From assembly GCF_007741495.1 (NCBI RefSeq), contig NZ_CP036262.1, forward strand, positions 5,518,001 to 5,582,000: a stretch of 64,000 nucleotides of DNA. The letters run 5' to 3'. Under the pieces are notes generated by a model. The model worked only from the letters and a program-made list of their open reading frames with translations, searched no databases and was not told the origin of the DNA. Made by a program: the position numbers and the translations under genes. The stretch comes from Roseimaritima multifibrata (GTDB lineage: Bacteria; Planctomycetota; Planctomycetia; Pirellulales; Pirellulaceae). The number at the start of each line of letters is the position of its first letter. Position 1 is the first letter of the stretch. Shown here in pieces: positions 35,065 to 46,800 of the stretch.

Positions 35065-36048
35065 ATGAATGTACTTGTCGTTGGCGGAGCCGGTTACGTT
35101 GGCTCGCACTGTGCCCGTTTGCTTCGCAGCCAAGGGCATACGGTTTATGTCTATGACAATCTTTCACGAGGCCACCGCCAAGCGGTCCCCGATGACCGCT
35201 TAGTTGTTGGGGAGGCTGCCGACCGGGAACTACTGGTAAAAACGCTTCGCGACCACAAAATCGAAGCGGTCATGCACTTCGCCGCATTTGCGTTAGTGAA
35301 CGAATCGGTGAATGATCCCTCGCTTTATTATCGCAACAATGTGATCGCCGCACTTGAACTGCTGGACGCGATGCGCGAAGCGGATGTCAAAAAGCTGGTT
35401 TTCAGTAGCACCACCGCCACCTACGGGGAACCGGATACGATCCCGATCCCCGAAACGACTCCGCAAAATCCGATCAATCCCTACGGGTTCACAAAACTGG
35501 TCATCGAACAGGCGATGGCTGACTACGCGGCCGCCTACGGCCTGGGTTACGCCGCCCTGCGTTACTTCAATGCCGCGGGCGCCAGCCCCGACGGGACCAT
35601 TGGCGAAGACCACGACCCCGAATCGCACTTGATCCCATTGGTCCTACAGGTTGCCCTCGGACAACGGGAATCGATCACCGTATTCGGCAACGATTACCCA
35701 ACTCCCGACGGAACCTGCATCCGGGACTACGTCCATGTCGACGACCTGGGGGCAGCCCACTTAGCGGCCATGGATCGTCTGGAACCAGGAAAAGGGATCT
35801 GCGTTAATCTTGGAACCGGCAATGGATACAGTGTCCGCGAAGTCATCGAAGCATGCCGTCAGGTGACCGGTCATCCGATCCCCGAAGTCTCCGGCGAACG
35901 CAGAGCAGGGGACCCACCCGAATTGATCGCCGATGCCAGACTGGCCAAAGAACTGCTCGACTGGACGCCCCAGTACACCGACGTCACCAGCATCGTAAAA
36001 ACCGCCTGGAACTGGCATCGCAGTCACCCAACGGGTTACACCAAATAG
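35065..36048 (+). CDS. galE: UDP-glucose 4-epimerase
   Basis: A protein of 327 residues. MNVLVVGGAGYVGSHCARLL contains the GxxGxxG NAD loop. VFSSTTATYGEP carries the catalytic Ser/Thr and NPYGFTKLVIEQ the YxxxK pair. Later blocks DGTCIRDYVHVDDLGAAHL and RRAGDPPELIADARLAKELL fit the extended SDR epimerases that interconvert UDP-glucose and UDP-galactose for surface polysaccharide or galactose use. The 216-base gap to the divergent recombinase gene should carry both promoters. Confidence 0.93.
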   Translation: MNVLVVGGAGYVGSHCARLLRSQGHTVYVYDNLSRGHRQAVPDDRLVVGEAADRELLVKTLRDHKIEAVMHFAAFALVNESVNDPSLYYRNNVIAALELLDAMREADVKKLVFSSTTATYGEPDTIPIPETTPQNPINPYGFTKLVIEQAMADYAAAYGLGYAALRYFNAAGASPDGTIGEDHDPESHLIPLVLQVALGQRESITVFGNDYPTPDGTCIRDYVHVDDLGAAHLAAMDRLEPGKGICVNLGTGNGYSVREVIEACRQVTGHPIPEVSGERRAGDPPELIADARLAKELLDWTPQYTDVTSIVKTAWNWHRSHPTGYTK

Positions 36049-36059
36049 CGGTTAACGAT

Positions 36060-36208
36060 ACGGCCTTTCTTGCAGAGTGTGTCGCCAGGCCGGAGGGCTC
36101 GCGTCCTGCCGCTAAGAATTACAATTTGCGAGCACCTTCTTAGCGGAACGGCGCAAGCCGTCCGGCCTTTCTTGCAGAGTGTGTTGCCGGGCCGGAGGGC
36201 TCGCGCCC
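36060..36208. repeat. Left part of second palindromic array, cut by an IS
   Basis: This is the reverse orientation of the 30.4 kb unit: CTTAGCGGAACGGCGCAAGC, then GTCCGGCCTTTC, TTGCAGAGTGTGTTGCC, GGGCCGGAGGGCTCGCGCCC. The array stops at 36208 where the IS begins; its last 12 bases (36197-36208) are the target duplication. Confidence 0.9.
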
Positions 36209-37731
36209 AATGCCACTTACTTTAAGTCTATTCGGGGGGTGGAGGTTGTTCGGTTTTTGTTTTTTTCTTCTTGCGCAATGACTTTTGGAACTTGGTGGTT
36301 TTGGGGCGGCGCGGGTGGGCGATCCGTGGGTAGTTGCGTGGCTCCTTGCGAACTGGAAGCTTGCGTTTGGAGGCGCTGATTAACGCGCTCGTGAATGCTA
36401 GTTGCCACTCCTCAAATGTATCGCAGGACTTGCGCAGCAAGTGATCTTGGAAGCTCAGCCATACGCCGCTGAAGCTCAGACGTCGGGGCGTAACCTTGGC
36501 AAGTTTCGCCGCACTTCTTCGGAGCTGAGACACCAAGTTGTACGCGACGACCGAGCCCATCAGCTCTTTCATTACCATGTCCACGCTCTTGGCACGGATG
36601 TCCTCAGTGTTCATTGTCACTTTGGCATCCCGTATGTCGAACTCCACGTCGTACCGTCGACGATAAAGTTCTGCCAGGCAGGTCGCGTCGAACTCCAGCG
36701 AGCTGACCATCGCCAAAGTCGTGCCTCCTTCGAGCTGGACCTCGTGAATGAATACATCCAGGCATGTCCCCGGAGGGATATCGGGATTGCCTTTCAGATC
36801 TTTTTTTGTTGGAGTCCATTTGAGCCGGTAGCTCTTGTAGCCTTCGCCTTCATCGACCAGTTCCGCTTTTTTGCGATACGACTTGTACCGCGTCATCGAC
36901 AGGCGAAACAAGAAATCATGTTTTGCCACACGTGTATGATAAGCCACGCCATAGATGCCAAAACCACTGTCAGCAAGCACAATGCTGTTACTGGGTAGTT
37001 CGCCAACAATCTCGCGAGCTTGCTTGGCTTCGCTGGAATTATTGGGTCCGTACATTGGGTCGATTTTGGGGACCAAAATGCAGCCACTTTGCATCTCGGC
37101 AGCGACCATTAGCATCGCCACTGGCCAAACCGATTCGCCGTACTGGTTGGTTGAAGGTGGAAAAGCTTTTTTCAGTTCTGGTGTTGGTGGCAGTGTGATC
37201 GTGGTTCCGTCGATAATGAAGACGCGGCGGTCATCGAAAGCTCTTTCGGCAGTGCGTCCTAAGTAGTCACAAACACATCGCGAGAATCGCTGGATCGCTT
37301 CGAGCGGCAGACGGGTGCGTGCCTTGGAGAACGTGGAAGTATTCTCTCCCAATGTTCCTTCGCGGACACGTTTATTGTCCGGAAAGAGGTCGGTTTGATG
37401 GTTCACGGCTTCGGAGACAACTTGACTCAGCGAAGCGCCACCACGTAACCGCTGGAGTATTAACAGCCAGATGGTCGCAGCTTGGCTGTAGACCATTCTG
37501 GTGTTGGGGCGATCATCGATATCGAAGATGTTTTTGAGCTCAGGAACCCGCAGGATCTGATCGAGAAGTGCCCTGGCAGCGACGAATTGCTCATCAGGCG
37601 GATCGGAAGGGTTTGGCGGAATAAGCATGACAGACCGTCAGAATGGCAGGGAATTGGAAACCTCCTGCAATAGCGCAAATTTTGTTCCATTCGCTCTGTT
37701 TGGCGAAATTTTCTCCAAAGGAAGCGGCATT
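36209..37731 (-). mobile_element. Intact IS4-family insertion sequence
   Basis: A 1523-bp element with one transposase gene. The ends read AATGCCACTTACTTT and, inverted, AATGCCGCTTCCTTT. It is flanked by direct repeats GGGCTCGCGCCC (36197-36208 and 37732-37743). The terminal bases allow the true duplication to be 8 to 12 bp. Removing the element plus one 12-bp copy puts the flanking repeat units exactly 102 bp apart, the array's own period, which confirms both boundaries and a clean insertion. Confidence 0.93.
36228..37628 (-). CDS. IS4-family DDE transposase
   Basis: A protein of 466 residues, uninterrupted. The catalytic strand motifs are VFIIDGTTITLPPTPELKKA (first Asp), NSIVLADSGFGIYGV (second Asp) and the IS4 signature Y-x(2)-R-x(3)-E in LYRRRYDVEFDIRDAKVTM (Glu). 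The long, very basic C-terminus (SLRKKKKTKTEQPPPPE) is unusual for the family. It fills almost the whole element and is probably functional. It differs from the deleted IS4-type relic at 8.6 kb. Confidence 0.93.
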   Translation of the reverse strand: MLIPPNPSDPPDEQFVAARALLDQILRVPELKNIFDIDDRPNTRMVYSQAATIWLLILQRLRGGASLSQVVSEAVNHQTDLFPDNKRVREGTLGENTSTFSKARTRLPLEAIQRFSRCVCDYLGRTAERAFDDRRVFIIDGTTITLPPTPELKKAFPPSTNQYGESVWPVAMLMVAAEMQSGCILVPKIDPMYGPNNSSEAKQAREIVGELPSNSIVLADSGFGIYGVAYHTRVAKHDFLFRLSMTRYKSYRKKAELVDEGEGYKSYRLKWTPTKKDLKGNPDIPPGTCLDVFIHEVQLEGGTTLAMVSSLEFDATCLAELYRRRYDVEFDIRDAKVTMNTEDIRAKSVDMVMKELMGSVVAYNLVSQLRRSAAKLAKVTPRRLSFSGVWLSFQDHLLRKSCDTFEEWQLAFTSALISASKRKLPVRKEPRNYPRIAHPRRPKTTKFQKSLRKKKKTKTEQPPPPE

Positions 37732-38270
37732 GGGCTCGCGCCCTGCCGCTAAGAATTTCAATCTGCAAGCACCTTCTTAGCGGAACGGCGCAAGCCGTCC
37801 GGCCTTTCTTGCAGAGTGTGTTGCTGAGCCGGAGGGCTCGCGCCCTGCCGCTAAGAATTTCAATCTGCGAGCACCTTCTTAGCGGAACGGCGCAAGCCGT
37901 CCGGCCTTTCTTGCAGAGTCTGTTGCCGGGCCGGAGGGCTCGCGCCCTGCCGCTAAGAATTTCAATCTGCGAGCACCTTCTTAGCGGAACGGCGCAAGCC
38001 GTCCGGCCTTTCTTGCAGAGTCTGTTGCCGGGCCGGAGGGCTCGCGCCCTGCCGCTAAGAATTACAATTTGCGAGCACCTTCTTAGCGGAACGGCGCAAG
38101 CCGTCCGGCCTTTCTTGCAGAGTCTGTTGCCGGGCCGGAGGGCTCGCGCCCTGCCGCTAAGAATTACAATTTGCGAGCACCTTCTTAGCGGAACGGCGCA
38201 AGCCGTCCGGCCTTTCTTGCAGAGTCTGTTTCCGGGCCGGAGGGCTCGCGCCCTGCCGCTAAGAATTACC
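37732..38270. repeat. Right part of second palindromic array, five further 102-bp units
   Basis: TTAGCGGAAC recurs at 37777, 37879, 37981, 38083 and 38185, exactly 102 bases apart. With the unit at 36140 left of the IS this makes six copies. The orientation is opposite to the array at 30371-31155. Because 102 is a multiple of three, a long open frame runs through it, but it is just the repeat translated. The array ends at the 3' end of the glycosidase-like gene. Confidence 0.95.
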
Positions 38271-38304
38271 GAAGCGACTTGCTCTGCCCTGTGGCGAACC
38301 AGCC

Positions 38305-40287
38305 CTACTTTTTTCGCACGACCACTAGCCAGTCCTCTTGCGGATCTTCTGGCGCCGTTCCTAGCTTTACCTTGGATCCGCCTTGCAGGGACTTCTGTGA
38401 ACCCGTGCTTAGGTCACCTCCGGTGCGAGGGTTGAACCACTGGACATCGAATTCACCACTTGCCTCCGATAGATCCAGTTCATGATTTCCACCTTCCGGC
38501 AAATAAACCAAGTAGAGTTCCCCCTGTTTGGCAAAACAAAAACGCGAAGCCTCGTGTTGTGGGTTTCCGACCAATTCATCCGCATTTTTCATTTCCCAAA
38601 ACGGAATCGAATGGTCCGCGAAAAAATCGAGTGCAATTCGGCATGCGTCCCAACTCTGGTCTCGACTTCGCCAGTCTTCGCACACGATGTCGTTTTCGGC
38701 GAACTGGTATCCAAAGTAGTACTCACAGCCAGCCCCGCCAGCCATTAGCGTCCCCCATAACGTTTGCTTTCGGACCCTATTCTGGTCGTAGACCATTTTG
38801 CCCGTTCGATCATGCCCGTCGAACCCGCGGTAGCCCAGGTCAGGGCATTGTCCATGGGCAGCGGATCCCGATTCGTCAAACGCTACCACCCATGGTTTCC
38901 CTGCCTCAGCCGAGGCTGAAACCCATTTGATTGTCTGGGCATGCGTGGACTGCAAATTGCTGTTCTGCAGAGAAGCCCCGGTCAACTTGGACTGTTTACC
39001 TAGCAGCGGGCGATAGACTTTGTCTTGCTCGTTTGGATAGGTATGGATCACGATGTTGTTGCCGTAGGGATCCAAATCACTGATCGCATCCATCATCGCT
39101 TTCTGCTGAGCCGTCGTCTGCGTATTCTCTTCACCCAAGTTCCAGTTAAGCGCCAGATTGTGGCCGAACCTTGCGATCAATTCGCGGCAGTACAGTTTGC
39201 GTTGAATTCCCAGATCACCGCCGTCGAGTGATTCGGGAACAAAGCCTCCTCCTTTGCCCTTTTTGTGATCGTCGTTTTCGGTTTCTTGCATCTTAAAATG
39301 CAAATACATCCCGCGTTCGGTTCCATGCTGAAACACGATTCCCCACTGATCCAGTTTGCTGCAGTCATAGTGCAGTTTGTCCTCTCGCTGCACAAACGGC
39401 CATACATTGTCGCCGTCGCCACCCGCGTTATAGGTCAAGAAAGAGAACGCATTACATCCTTTGCCTGACAGATAGTTGACCGCACCAATCAGACCTTTTC
39501 CTTTTCCATCCCCCCAAGTCGGATCGCCAGGCTGCCAATCCTTCCGATGCGGTGCCCAGGATTTCAAAGGAGCCTTTTTAGCGTTACCTGCGTGAGTGTT
39601 GTCAAAATCTTTGTAGGCAAGGAGCGTCTCCGGCGCATCCGCTCCAGCTTTCAAGAAGTATTCACCCGACCCTGCAAACCGCAAATAACGTTTACCAACA
39701 TATTCCAAACGGCCATGAGCCCGCAGGTCGCGTCCTTGCTTGTCGCTTTCGACGATATTCAGCGTTCCTGCCTGACCATCAAAAGGTTGCAGCGGTGTCG
39801 ATTCCGTTTCCTTTTCGACGGCAACCAAATCGCCTTTAAGAAAAGAAACTTTATAGTCCCAACGTCCCGTCTTGTTCGGCGTGAAATGGGCTCGCCAAAC
39901 GACACCTGATTCCGCCGACGAATTAGCTGCATCACCATCCGCCGCAAAGTAACCAGGGATATTGAATTCGCTTCCATCCTGGTGGGTGAACCGCACGGTC
40001 ATCCGATAATCGGTATACGGATTGGGAACATTATCCTTTTCATGAGCAAACGGCCCCTGCAGATTCAGAGTCACGTTGTGCCAAAGTTTTTGCTCGCCGC
40101 TAACCGCCACGGAACCGTCGCCATCAGCCTGGCGTGGAGACTGCTGCGGGAGATCGCTGGAGGCTTTTGTAGGGCTGGCCTTAACCGCCGCTTCTGCATG
40201 CGATGACTGAATTCCGGGGCAAACCAACAAGATACCGGCCAGGACCCAACCACCTGAAATTCCAGATTTCATACCGACTCGGATCAT
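38305..40287 (-). CDS. Secreted DUF5060 / glycosidase-like protein with collagen-binding-type C-terminal domain
   Basis: A protein of 660 residues from ATG 40287; ATG 40272 ([16 protein letters not shown]) gives a cleaner signal peptide. The mature N-terminus (about 55-200) is a DUF5060 beta-sandwich with [14 protein letters not shown] and [14 protein letters not shown]. The middle is a TIM-barrel-like region ([33 protein letters not shown] with a candidate acid Glu, [10 protein letters not shown] with a candidate nucleophile Glu). The last 80 residues ([27 protein letters not shown]) match the small domain that follows apiosidase-like GH140 barrels. It likely cleaves a polysaccharide outside the cytoplasm; the substrate is unknown. 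Confidence 0.8.
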   Translation of the reverse strand: MIRVGMKSGISGGWVLAGILLVCPGIQSSHAEAAVKASPTKASSDLPQQSPRQADGDGSVAVSGEQKLWHNVTLNLQGPFAHEKDNVPNPYTDYRMTVRFTHQDGSEFNIPGYFAADGDAANSSAESGVVWRAHFTPNKTGRWDYKVSFLKGDLVAVEKETESTPLQPFDGQAGTLNIVESDKQGRDLRAHGRLEYVGKRYLRFAGSGEYFLKAGADAPETLLAYKDFDNTHAGNAKKAPLKSWAPHRKDWQPGDPTWGDGKGKGLIGAVNYLSGKGCNAFSFLTYNAGGDGDNVWPFVQREDKLHYDCSKLDQWGIVFQHGTERGMYLHFKMQETENDDHKKGKGGGFVPESLDGGDLGIQRKLYCRELIARFGHNLALNWNLGEENTQTTAQQKAMMDAISDLDPYGNNIVIHTYPNEQDKVYRPLLGKQSKLTGASLQNSNLQSTHAQTIKWVSASAEAGKPWVVAFDESGSAAHGQCPDLGYRGFDGHDRTGKMVYDQNRVRKQTLWGTLMAGGAGCEYYFGYQFAENDIVCEDWRSRDQSWDACRIALDFFADHSIPFWEMKNADELVGNPQHEASRFCFAKQGELYLVYLPEGGNHELDLSEASGEFDVQWFNPRTGGDLSTGSQKSLQGGSKVKLGTAPEDPQEDWLVVVRKK

Positions 40288-40810
40288 CAATAGTCACTTG
40301 TAAAAGAGAAGCAAACGAAGAGTAGCCCCGCAGGACGGATTGGCCAGCGAACAAAGAAGCCCCCATTTTACAAGCCTTTTCAACGCGCGGGGCGAATTCC
40401 ACCGACAAAGTCCGTTCGTTTTCAACTTCTCAACGCAGGAACGCTTTCCACAGACACCGTCCATTTGGAAAGAATAATCGCAGGTCCGCCTCTCGACACG
40501 TGCGATAAATAAGTTGGCGGTTTCCGTGGGGATTGCAAGCCAGCGATGCGACGAGTGCTGGCGTGACAACAATGCAGCAAGAACCATCGTCTGGCGACGG
40601 TAGCTATCGCAGGCACGTACCTGCACTCGCCAGAGCGTGGGCAGATCCGCAATACGTCACAAATCGATTTCCCGTCCCTCGCGAAGAACGCTTTTTTTGG
40701 GTTGTTTTCGCTGAGGATGTGGCGTTTGTTATTTGTTATTCTCCGTCTCGGAGAGACGGAGCTACGGATGAGAGATGGAGCTACGGATGGGTGACAGTCT
40801 CTCTGATCGA
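40288..40810. repeat. Intergenic with dispersed palindromes
   Basis: Contains TCTGGCGA (40590-40597) inverted as TCGCCAGA (40627-40634), the same family as the palindrome at 4444-4470. It also contains the hairpin CTCCGTCTC-GGA-GAGACGGAG (40741-40761), followed by two copies of GGAGCTACGGATG. The latter may end transcription of the giant minus-strand gene, but no T-run follows on that strand. No gene was recognised. Confidence 0.6.
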
Positions 40811-43800
40811 TTATTCCGTTGGTGGTGGCACATCGTGCACGCTGGCACCTCGTTTGGGATCGAGCACCAGAATCGCGAATCGCTGTACTTCCCCCAGTTC
40901 GGTGGAACTGAGACTGGCGTAATCGAATCGGCCTCGCAGGTCGGTGTACCCATCCTTATAGAATTTCACTTCGCCGTTGGCCATTCTTCCATACACTTTC
41001 ACATAAGCCGAAGCGACCGGTTGGCGGTTCGCCGAATCGCTCACTTGCAGCTGTCCAAATCCTTCGGAGACGTACGCGGTCAAACGACCTCCGTAGTACA
41101 AGGTTGTTGCATGAGCCGATCCACTGACGACTTCAATCAGCAGTGTCTGTTCGGACCAATCGTCTTCTAACAGGTACTCGGTGGTCCCGGCTTCCGCCAG
41201 TTTGAGCGGCTCAAGCAGATCGGGTTGTACCGTAGCCATCCGGGCAAGGTCTTCTTTGACGAACGGCGTCTTACTAAACAACAGTTCCAGATCGACGCGA
41301 TACAATTTAATCGTTGCCTGTGGTGCATTACGATGCGTAATCCGCACCCGTTTTCCTTCGGTGACAACGTTTAGGCTGGGCTGTGAATCGGCTGCGCGAG
41401 CCTGCCGACGTTCGCGATCCATCATCGCCAGATCGGCTGCTTGGGGATCGACTGCCAAAGCGTCTTCTTTTGCATTAACGTCTCCGCTTAGCCCGGCCTG
41501 CAAATCGCGATGTTGTTGCAAGACTTCGGCGATCGCACCAAAACGCTCCTTCCACCTGGGGACTGGATGCTCCTTACCGGCTTGAGCAATTTTCTCTGCG
41601 GTCGCTAGGTCACCTTGATGAAGTGCCAAATAACCGGTCAGGTAGTCTCGCTGCAGACGCATATTCGTCGCCGCATCTTTCACTTCAGCAAAGCGAGCGA
41701 GCGCCTCTTCGATTCGATTTTGAATTAGCAGGTAGTAACACAGTGCCAGCTGCTGGTCCGTGGAGGGCGTTTGCTGATAAGCCAGAACCTTCATAAATTC
41801 ACGGTACTGCAACAAAAACTTGTCATTCAGGATTTCCGGTTCCGCCCGTAGCGGATGGATCCGAGCTCGCACCAGCGGAGCGTATTCCAGATGTTCATAC
41901 AGATTCCGTGGTATCGGTTGAATCGTTACCAAGGACGATTTGAAAACCGGCCCAGCGGTTTCAATCAAATCGTCGCGACTGGCCAAATACTCCTGCATCC
42001 CCAGTAAATCCTGATGGTGCAAGCTATAAGCGAATAGTTCGGGAACCCAAACGTTTCCAGAACGCAGTGCACCTAACACCGTTTCGTAAACATCCAGCGC
42101 TCGCATTCGGTGCAGCACTAACGACCAATCCAAGCGGTGTAGGTTTGCCGTCTGCAAGAATTTTCCGATCTGTGCAGCGGAACCGTCGCGAGCGATTGCC
42201 TGCCACGATTTCTCGTCCGTCACCGTCGGGCTTGCGACGACATTAAATTCACGCGTTTGGCCCAGAGCTACCGCTCGGCCTGCCTGCGAGACACAAACGG
42301 GATAATGCACGAATGTTCCTGAGGCAGGAAAATAGAATTCGTATTGTTGCCGATGAACGGCAAAAGGTTCCAGTCGAACCGTTGCACTATCGGTTGCCAA
42401 ACTGCCTGCCAACGGAATGGCTCCGGCAGGAATCTGCCAAAGCAAGTCGACCGTTCGTGGCTGGGGCGTCGGATTGGTTACGATCACCTGCCCGACATAC
42501 GCCACCTGAGTCAAGTACTCAACGGGTGCGACGCGAACCTGCTGGTCCTCGTCATCGACCGGTGGCGTTCCCACCGCTTCAAAGCGTTGCCCAACCAGCA
42601 GACTTGGATCTCCTTCCATCGCCTGCAAAGCGACCAAGCGTTTTGTGATAACCGCGACGGAATGTTCCGGAGCGTAGGGCTGACCTGGTTTGTCAGGGAG
42701 CGCGACGTCGCCCGCCTGAAGGGGCAGTCCACAGACGGCCAGTGCAGCGAGGGCCGCGTGATAGTTATCCGTTGGATCCAGCAAATGTTGACTCAGTTTA
42801 TTGGCTGGCCCATTCTGCGCCCAATCGGCCCAGAAGTGGTCAACCGCGATCAACTGGGCATCCGCATCGGCGGTCCGCACTTGATCCCACTGGCTCTCGG
42901 CCCACTGCTTAGTGGGGTCAAGCGGCTGATAGAAATTGGCAACCCTGCCCAACGAACGTTTTTTACGGAACCCGAATCCCAAGGCGTTCGCTTGTGGTTT
43001 GGCATTAAAGAACTTAGCCGATTCGGACTTATTCTCCGCACGATCCAGAACCTCCGACTCCGCTTCTTCTGCCATGTCGCCCATTCCGCCGCCCATCCCC
43101 ATTCCACCAAAGGCCATTCCTTCCGCTGGCGCCGCTTCGCCCATCATCATCCCACCGACGCCACCTCCACCACCAAATCCTCCCATGCCACCCATCTGGT
43201 CCATTCGCGATTCCGATAGCCGCCGGCTTCGCAATCCCGATTCGACGGCTCGGCGCAGTCGTTCTGGATCTTTTTTCAACATCGCAACCCGCTCCCTCAG
43301 ATCACGTAAAATCGCGTCACGGGCCGCAGGTACCGCGCGTGCCAAGATGGCTCGCTCGATCGCGTTTAATCGGTGGTATTTCCAAGGCTCCGTCCAGGGC
43401 GTCAGATCGGTCCCCAGCAACCATTCATCAATCAGTTGGCGTTCCTTTTTGTTTTCAAGAAACGGCCGGACGACGTTTTTGAAAAACGGACGATCATGCT
43501 GTGACAAAAACAGATGCACTTCATGGCAGGCCAATCTCCCATACGCCTCGCGTTTCGCTTCGTCGTCCATTTGATGCCAGCGGGCAAGTTCTCGAAAGTC
43601 ACCTAATCGCGGGTCGTCGACCAACGTTTGGTACAGCCCCATCAGGTCGGCCAAATTTGAATAAACCTGCAATTGAGCCGTCCCTAGCTCGTCCAATTTC
43701 AATGGCTGATCGGGCGAGGCGATTAGGACTCCGCGTTCAAACGCGTAGGGCGATTCGGCTTGCAACGCTTGCGCAAGTCGCAAATCGCGTCGTTCTGGTT

Positions 43801-46800
43801 CCGCCAACTTGCCGTACAGAGTCCGCTGAATCAATGTGTTCGGGTCCATCACAACGATTTGCACAATCGGCCACTCTTCAAGGAGCGCTGCGGGAACCGT
43901 TACCTTGCCGTTTTCATCGGGCAACAAGTTCAGCGCGACACCTCCCCCATTGGCGAGAAAATCATAGGTGGGCGTCACATCGATTTGAGGACCAACCTGT
44001 TTCGCGTGCGATCCACGGCCCCTGCTGCGCTTAGGAGCAGCCACCGCTGCGGCTTGAGGCTCGTCCCCATCGGCGGCGATTTGCGACTGATTCGTCGTTT
44101 GATCGGTTTCCCAAGGGTTCAACAAAAGTGAAGGCTGCGGCAGCATGACGCCAGGATATTTACTCGCGAACTGCCTTTTCAAAACGTACTCGTATTCTTC
44201 GCCTAGCTTCATCCCGCTGATATAAGCATTGCTTAACAACTGCAGATAGGAAGATTGAAGATCCGAAAGGTTGGCCAGTCGTAAACGGTCGACGACCAAC
44301 CGACGGGGTACGTAATGGCTGGCCAAAACATGCACGCGAGCGGCAGGGGCTTCACCAGAAAGCTGAACTTCAATCCCATTGGCAGTGGTTTCGATACGGG
44401 TAATACCAAGCGGATCCCGCCTTGGAACCTGCAGAGCACGGACCGTTCCAACGGCGTAGCCAGCGTGCACATCGCCATCACTGATCGCGATCGATACGGT
44501 CCGCTGCCGTTGCAAATCATCCAAGCGATAGTTACCAGCCTGCAACGGTGTAAAACTTAGCAGACCATCTTCGACCGAAAGTTGTTTTGGCAATTCTCGC
44601 AGCGGACGATCCTGCCGCATCTCCCAAATCCGGAAACGGTTGGTGATAGGCAATTCCGTATCCAAAGCAAACTGCACGGGCTGGTCATTCCCCGCATGGA
44701 CGCGCACCGGCCAATCGGCTTGATCCAAAATCAAATGCCGTTGATGAACCGCTCCACCTCCGACTCCCAAAGTTAGGCTGGTCACATTTGGCAACGGACC
44801 AAGAACCACCACCCCCGCATCATTTGTTTGCAAGGTCTGCTGAACCGGTCGGGGGCGGACGGTCGTTTGCAGCGTGACAGCCACCGACGTGGCGCCCGCC
44901 AATTCTCCATTGCGGCCCCGAACCTCAATCACCCAATCTTCACCACGCCGTGTCAAATACGCATCGACGGTTGCAGCCGTCTGGTCGATACCGTTCACAT
45001 TCCAGTGATCCGCGAACTGCACGTCTTCGATGCGTCCATCGGCAATCCGTTCGACTTGGCCGACCACTCGCAGATCCAAACGCTGCAAACGGGCGGGGAC
45101 CCGAAACGCAAGCGCCATTTCCGTCGTCTCTGTCCATTGCAAATCACCGTATCGTTTGGTCGATTGAATTCCGTCCAGGTCAGTCGACACGATCTCGACA
45201 TAGGCATCCTGCAGTAAGGACAGGGACACCGGTTCGCCATTCATCGTCAATCGAGGGCGCAGACCGATCGTTGCAGTGCGACCGGCCAGCAGTTGTTGCT
45301 CACTTATCAGGACGCCCGCGGACAACGAATACGATTCTTCCATTTGAGGCAAAGTGATCGTTTCTGCCAAATCGCCCACGACCACAATCCCTCGACGCGT
45401 CGTCGAATTGGCGACCATCGGCAAAGTGATGGCTCCCGATTCATCCGCGGTAAACTCCTGCGACCCAATCCACATCCGGCCGTCTTGCAGTGGTTGCCGC
45501 TGTTCGTCAAACAGTTTTACTTCCAGCCCATCGACCGTTAATTGCGTCAATGCCTGAATTTCACCACGACGAATCATGGCTCGCGTTCGTAGTCCTCCAC
45601 CCAGCAGATCGACAACCCAGACGCCACGGCCTTCGATTTCGGGCAATGCGATTGTTTCGCGGTGCCTGCGGACCGCTGGCTGTGCAAACTCAATCCGCCG
45701 TTGGTGCGTAGCCACCAAGCCATCCAGGTCCAGATCCGAATTCAACGGTTCCGTATGCGTACGGTAATAGGCTGTGGGATTGATCTTATAAATCCGCACC
45801 ACCATTTCTTGAATATTTTTCACGTCAACGAGCAACTGACTGGGTTGCGTGGGATCGTGGACCGGCAGATTTTCAGGTGCCAGAGTCAATTCAATTTTTT
45901 CTTTCAGCGACTGCTGATTTTCAGGAGAAAGCCTGCGGTACCAATCGGCAGGCGTCCCGACGCCGTTTAACAATTGGGTTTCAACGAAAACATTATCCAG
46001 ATACTCTTTTTGCAACCACGGTGCGTAGGCCGCTGGGGATTCGGCATCTTCCAGGAAAATTTCCAGGTAGGAACGGACCAGATCGGCATCGTTGCCAATG
46101 GGAGGCACAAACGCCCATGCAGAATAATCTTCGTTCATTTTGACAAGCGCAGAACCTGCATTTCGACGCAGTTCTAACGGAACCAATTGTGATTCACGCG
46201 GTAACTGCAAGTACCGCACGAAACGAGATTCAAGCGGTTTACCGACGGCCAGGTCGGCTTCCAGCAATCGATACAGCACGGCGGCCTTCAGGGCATTCCA
46301 AGCGGGTGGCAACGTCGTCAGATACTCATCGGCCCGTTCGTAATACCGACGGCGGACCGCCAACTGCTGCCCCATATCGGAATCGTCACTCGGACGCATC
46401 CGCAGCAGGCGCTCGCGGATCATCGGTTCCGAAAACGCGACCTCCGGAATCGCTTCCGCCACCCGTTCTAATTGCAATTCCGTCAACCAACGGTGAGCCG
46501 AAAATTCACCGAACCGTCGACTACTGGGCGAATTCTGTTTCAATTCCATGATCACCAGTGAATCCAGGTTATCCATCCACGGACCATCAACCTGTTCTAG
46601 CAACCACGACACATTGACCGGCAAACCGGCCACCTCATTCGCCAAGAAACGTTCTCCCAAACGTTGCAGGCCTGCTTGAGTCAATTGTCTTTCGCTTCTC
46701 AGTGAATCGTCAATCAGCGTATCGATAACCAGCGCATTTGCGGGCAGCGTATCGGGGTAACGACGTTCGCCGCGCAAAGGCGGCGCGGTATGGTTCAGCT

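Noticed and set aside
37809-38435. 208-codon plus-strand frame with a repeated Arg/Leu-rich peptide
   Set aside because: It only exists because the repeat period (102) is divisible by three; it has no start signal, and it runs antisense into the glycosidase-like gene.
40741-40761. Intrinsic terminator for the giant minus-strand gene
   Set aside because: The hairpin is perfect, but the sequence after it on the minus strand is A-rich, not a T-run, so it is kept only as a repeat.
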